Notes under the pieces: generated by a model | The model's input: the letters and a program-made list of their open reading frames with translations, nothing else | Told to the model about the DNA's origin: nothing | Databases searched by the model: none | Shown: positions 61,013-64,000 of the stretch, piece by piece | How positions within the stretch are numbered: the first letter of the stretch is position 1 | Layout of the letters: each line of letters starts with the position of its first letter | Translations under genes and position numbers: made by a program | DNA from: Salvia splendens | Taxonomy: Eukaryota > Streptophyta > Magnoliopsida > Lamiales > Lamiaceae | Length of the DNA stretch: 64,000 bases | Assembly: GCF_004379255.2 (NCBI RefSeq) | Contig: NC_056041.1 | Location: 1,922,001 to 1,986,000 of the forward strand | Direction of reading: 5' to 3'

Positions 61013-61414
61013 ATGCAAGGCCTCCGGTACAGCCTCCTTTCCGACGGCGGCGTCCGCCTCGAGCTGAGCCCCTCCGCCGCGTCCCCCCTGGCCATCGACG
61101 TCGCTGAATCGGCGGAGACGCGAATCCAGCGCCTAATCTCGGAGAATCCGGTGATCATCTTCAGCCGCCCCTCCTGCTGCATGTGCCACGTCATGAAGCG
61201 CCTCCTCTCCACCGTGGGCGTCCACCCCACCGTCATCGAATTGGACGACGACGAGATCGCCGCCCTCTCCCCCCGCCCCGCCCCCGACCTCTACATCGGC
61301 GGCGCTCCCGTCGGCGGCCTCGAGAGCCTCGTCGCCCTTCACTTGAGTAACAATCTCGTGCCTAAGCTTGTCCAAGTTGGTGCCCTAAAAAATCATCAGT
61401 TCCTAATTAATTAA
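61013..61414 (+). CDS. GRXC10: CC-type glutaredoxin (ROXY class, GRXC10-like)
   Basis: CC-type glutaredoxins are plant-specific thiol proteins that bind TGA transcription factors and modulate development and stress genes. The single exon codes for 133 aa. N-terminus MQGLRYSLLSDGGVRLELSP and the IDVAESAETRIQRLISENPV stretch fit GRXC10. The active site is CCMC at residues 55-58 (SRPSCCMCHVMKRLL). Later motifs are VHPTVIELDD, the DLYIGGAPVGGLESLVALHL substrate loop and LVPKLVQVGAL. The usual end is ALWL or ALWV, directly after VGAL; here VGAL is followed by KNHQFLIN, so the TGA-corepressor contact tail is absent. The segment between VIELDD and the loop is also shorter than in the Arabidopsis protein. 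The coding region is strongly GC-rich at third positions, common for this family. Confidence 0.92.
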   Translation: MQGLRYSLLSDGGVRLELSPSAASPLAIDVAESAETRIQRLISENPVIIFSRPSCCMCHVMKRLLSTVGVHPTVIELDDDEIAALSPRPAPDLYIGGAPVGGLESLVALHLSNNLVPKLVQVGALKNHQFLIN

Positions 61415-64000
61415 TTAGCTTCGATTAATTAATTTTTACTACTACCTTTTTTTGCCTTTTTAATTATAAGAAGAATCATATCATTATTTACTACTACTAC
61501 TACAGTATTTCTAGATGGTAATTAGGGAAATTAAATAAGATGCATCATTTGGTATTGTGATTTGGGGTTTTGTAAGCTTGTGAATTAGTGTTGGTAATTG
61601 TGATTGTGACTATCTACTTTCAATGAAGAAATTTGCAAGAATTATTGTTATTCGATGTTGATTGATTTTGATTATTGAGTTGCATTGGTCAAAGAATCAA
61701 GATTAAAGAAATGGACATATATGGAATCATATACACATGAATGTCATTTTGTATAAACATTAGTATTTGTTTGTATTATTAGATGAAATAAAATATTGGT
61801 GTGATTTTATTTAGGGACTACTGGGAAATGATTATTTGCTAGTATTAAAGTGTGTAAACTCATGAATATCCCAATTATTGTGGAGGAATATTCTCTAGTG
61901 TTGTTTATTATAGTCCTTGGAAATTATTTTTGGACGAATTTGGGAACGGAATTTTCTTCATAGATTCACTATGTTTGTGCTTCATTGCAATTAAACCACT
62001 TTGGACTAGCAAATAATTATTTTTGAATAAATTGTTTATTTTTAAAGAGTGTTTATTTTGTCCTACAAATGGTTGGCATCCACTGGATCTTTCTTTGCTA
62101 CTCTTACCCTCAATCACTGATTTATTATGCTTGTCTACTTCTCCCTTTTCTTCGCTTTTTCGTTTACTTTTGTATATTTACAATCGTTAGATTTTTATAA
62201 CTATCAAAATTTTGGAGTACAATTTCACGTTAATTGTGTTTGTTAGTTGTTTAAAAATATGGAAATGTTGATTTGTTACATTTGTTTATGTATTTATTTG
62301 TATAGTTTAGAAATAAAAATTGCTAAATCTTTCTTGATTTAGAATGTGGCAAATGCCCAAAACAAATGCGATGCGAATAAGGGGAGGAAAAAAATATAAA
62401 AAAAAGGAAAGAATACAACAAATGAAGCTAACTCAAATAGAATCTTGACAACGGTGAACAATGAAAGGGAAATTAAATAGGTAGAAAATAAAGAACTATT
62501 TTTGAATTACTATAAAAAAATGATTCCATGAACTTTAGTAAAAATACGAAAGCTACTACACGACCACGATGTGACAAATAGTCTCATTATTATTTGGTGT
62601 TTTCTTGCCTTAGACATGAATGTCGTATGAAATTATAGATTTTAATGTTACTAGCTATGTGTTGTACAACATTTACACTATATATGAATTTTCAGAAATA
62701 ATGGGTCCATTGTCCATACATTCTAAAAGAGAAAAATTGAAACAATAAAGAAACTAATGGAATATTTATGGGTCTCTAATCTCTATATATATATGAAATG
62801 ACCTTTGATGCTTGATCTTTTTCCTCCTCATCATGGGATGTCTTGTCTTATTGAACAATTATTTTGCTTGAAATGTACATTCTTTAATATAAAGTTTGAT
62901 TGATATTTTTGGTCGAGTTGATTACGTAATACAAGTCGGGGCATAATAAAACAATTTATTTTTATTTATTTTTTTATATTTTCACTAGTATAGTTGTAAA
63001 TTGTACTTAACAAAGAATCATTAATTGGTACATTTATTTATATAAAAAATATTTTTTCAGCGTTTCTTCGGTCATTAAATCAAAGTGATGTTCCATTTTG
63101 CAATTTGTTAACAACTAGAGTTGAATATTCTCAATATGTGGTGGTGAATAAAGCTGAATTTATTCTTATATGACATCGAGGTGATGCTAATATACTTTAT
63201 TTTATTTATTTTTCTTTAACAAGAATCATGTATGGTCGATTGATAATGAAATCTAAAATTATAGTCTTCACCTTCCACTTAATGAATTAAGTACTCATTA
63301 CACTAATCAAATTAAGTATATTTAATTCAGAAATGGAAGTAATCAAGGCCATGAAGGCCAAACCCACTTTAAAATCTCTTTCCCAAATTAGGAAAAAAGA
63401 CGTTTGCTGTTTCGTTAAAGTCCATTATGGAAGGAAGAGATGAACCCAGTGTATTATAATAAAAGCAAATTAAATCATCTTTTTACAATAAACTAATTGA
63501 TCTATAAATTCTGACTAATTATGAGAGAGGACGCCAACTTGATACTATAAATTATAAATACGATCAACCCTAGTTATATAAACAGTAAACCTCACACGGG
63601 TAACTAAAATTCTTCTAAATTATTATTAATGAAAGGTAATACTACATATTACAAAGTATAGCACAGTTTAATTAGTACTAATAACTAAAAAAATATATTG
63701 TTAATAGAGAAATAGATTATTTTTGGTTAACGCACAATTTTTTTAACAGTTTAATTAGTACTAATAACTAAAAAATATATTGTTAATAGAGAAATAGATT
63801 ATTTTTGGTGAACGCACATTAAAAAAAAACTATTTTTAAGAGAGCGACCAAGTATAATTAAAGAATCCAATTTTATTTTTTTTTAATATTTATTTGAAGT
63901 GTTGCCCCTTTTCCACTGGGGTTGGAGAAGACAAGTGATTGTTGAATTGCAATAGTAAAAACCATCATGAATACTGTTTGTATACAGTTGATGGAGTAGG
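61415..64000. other. AT-rich flank after the glutaredoxin gene
   Basis: Holds the glutaredoxin 3' UTR and an AT-rich stretch with no supported gene. A tandem duplication lies at 63663-63817. Confidence 0.45.
63663..63817. repeat. 83-bp tandem duplication
   Basis: The segment starting ACAGTTTAATTAGTACTAAT at 63663 is repeated from 63746 with only a few differences (an extra A, GGTTAAC versus GGTGAAC). Confidence 0.9.

Overview
The window is nuclear DNA of a flowering plant, most likely a core eudicot. The genes have many introns with GT/AG ends, the spacers are AT-rich, there is a plant MIR156 hairpin, and TRIM, Stowaway, hAT, PIF/Harbinger and Mutator-type elements are present. There are no operons and no prokaryotic signals. 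An asterid/Lamiales origin is only an impression from protein similarity.

Layout: (1) 255-5083 minus, spliceosomal cyclophilin CYP57/CWC27, with a complete 891-bp TRIM retrotransposon in its eighth intron. (2) 6825-7178 plus, a small secreted proline-rich protein. (3) 8028-11784 plus, Golgi tether subunit COG8, with a Stowaway MITE in an intron. (4) 13003-16044 plus, a two-domain methyltransferase (tRNA m3C METTL2/6-type plus METTL21-type) with a GC-AG intron. (5) about 17.5-18.66 kb minus, a MIR156 gene with TATA box, hairpin and probable spliced tail. (6) 24.1-25.85 kb plus, a decayed eIF4A gene carrying a solo LTR. (7) 26732-27013 plus, a DUF3511 gene with an in-frame stop. (8) 28929-31749 plus, Mg transporter NIPA9-like. 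(9) 32587-33183 plus, an uncharacterised plant protein. (10) 38445-40165 plus, an IQD calmodulin-binding protein. (11) 40379-42797 minus, MAX1/CYP711A. (12) 44008-45504 minus, a class A heat shock factor (HSFA2-like) with heat shock elements upstream. (13) about 45.7-60.9 kb, a gene-poor block with several DNA transposons. (14) 61013-61414 plus, a CC-type glutaredoxin (GRXC10-like).

Context: from memory of the Arabidopsis map, COG8, MIR156e, DUF3511, NIPA9 and GRXC10 cluster on chromosome 5 (about At5g11930-At5g11980). The two-domain methyltransferase, IQD6, MAX1 and HSFA2 cluster on chromosome 2 (about At2g26150-At2g26200). Here both sets are interleaved in one 55-kb stretch. This is what an ancestral gene order would look like if it had been split by duplication and reciprocal gene loss in Arabidopsis. 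The locus identifiers need checking.

Functionally the window holds two shoot-branching regulators about 22 kb apart (MIR156 and the strigolactone enzyme MAX1) and two genes tied to heat-stress memory (MIR156 and HSFA2). I see no wholly new system. The most notable items are the MIR156 neighbourhood, the nested and precisely bounded transposons, the DUF3511 stop, the GC-AG intron and a glutaredoxin lacking the usual C-terminal end. Exon boundaries were assigned by eye from splice consensus, reading-frame continuity and remembered family sequences.
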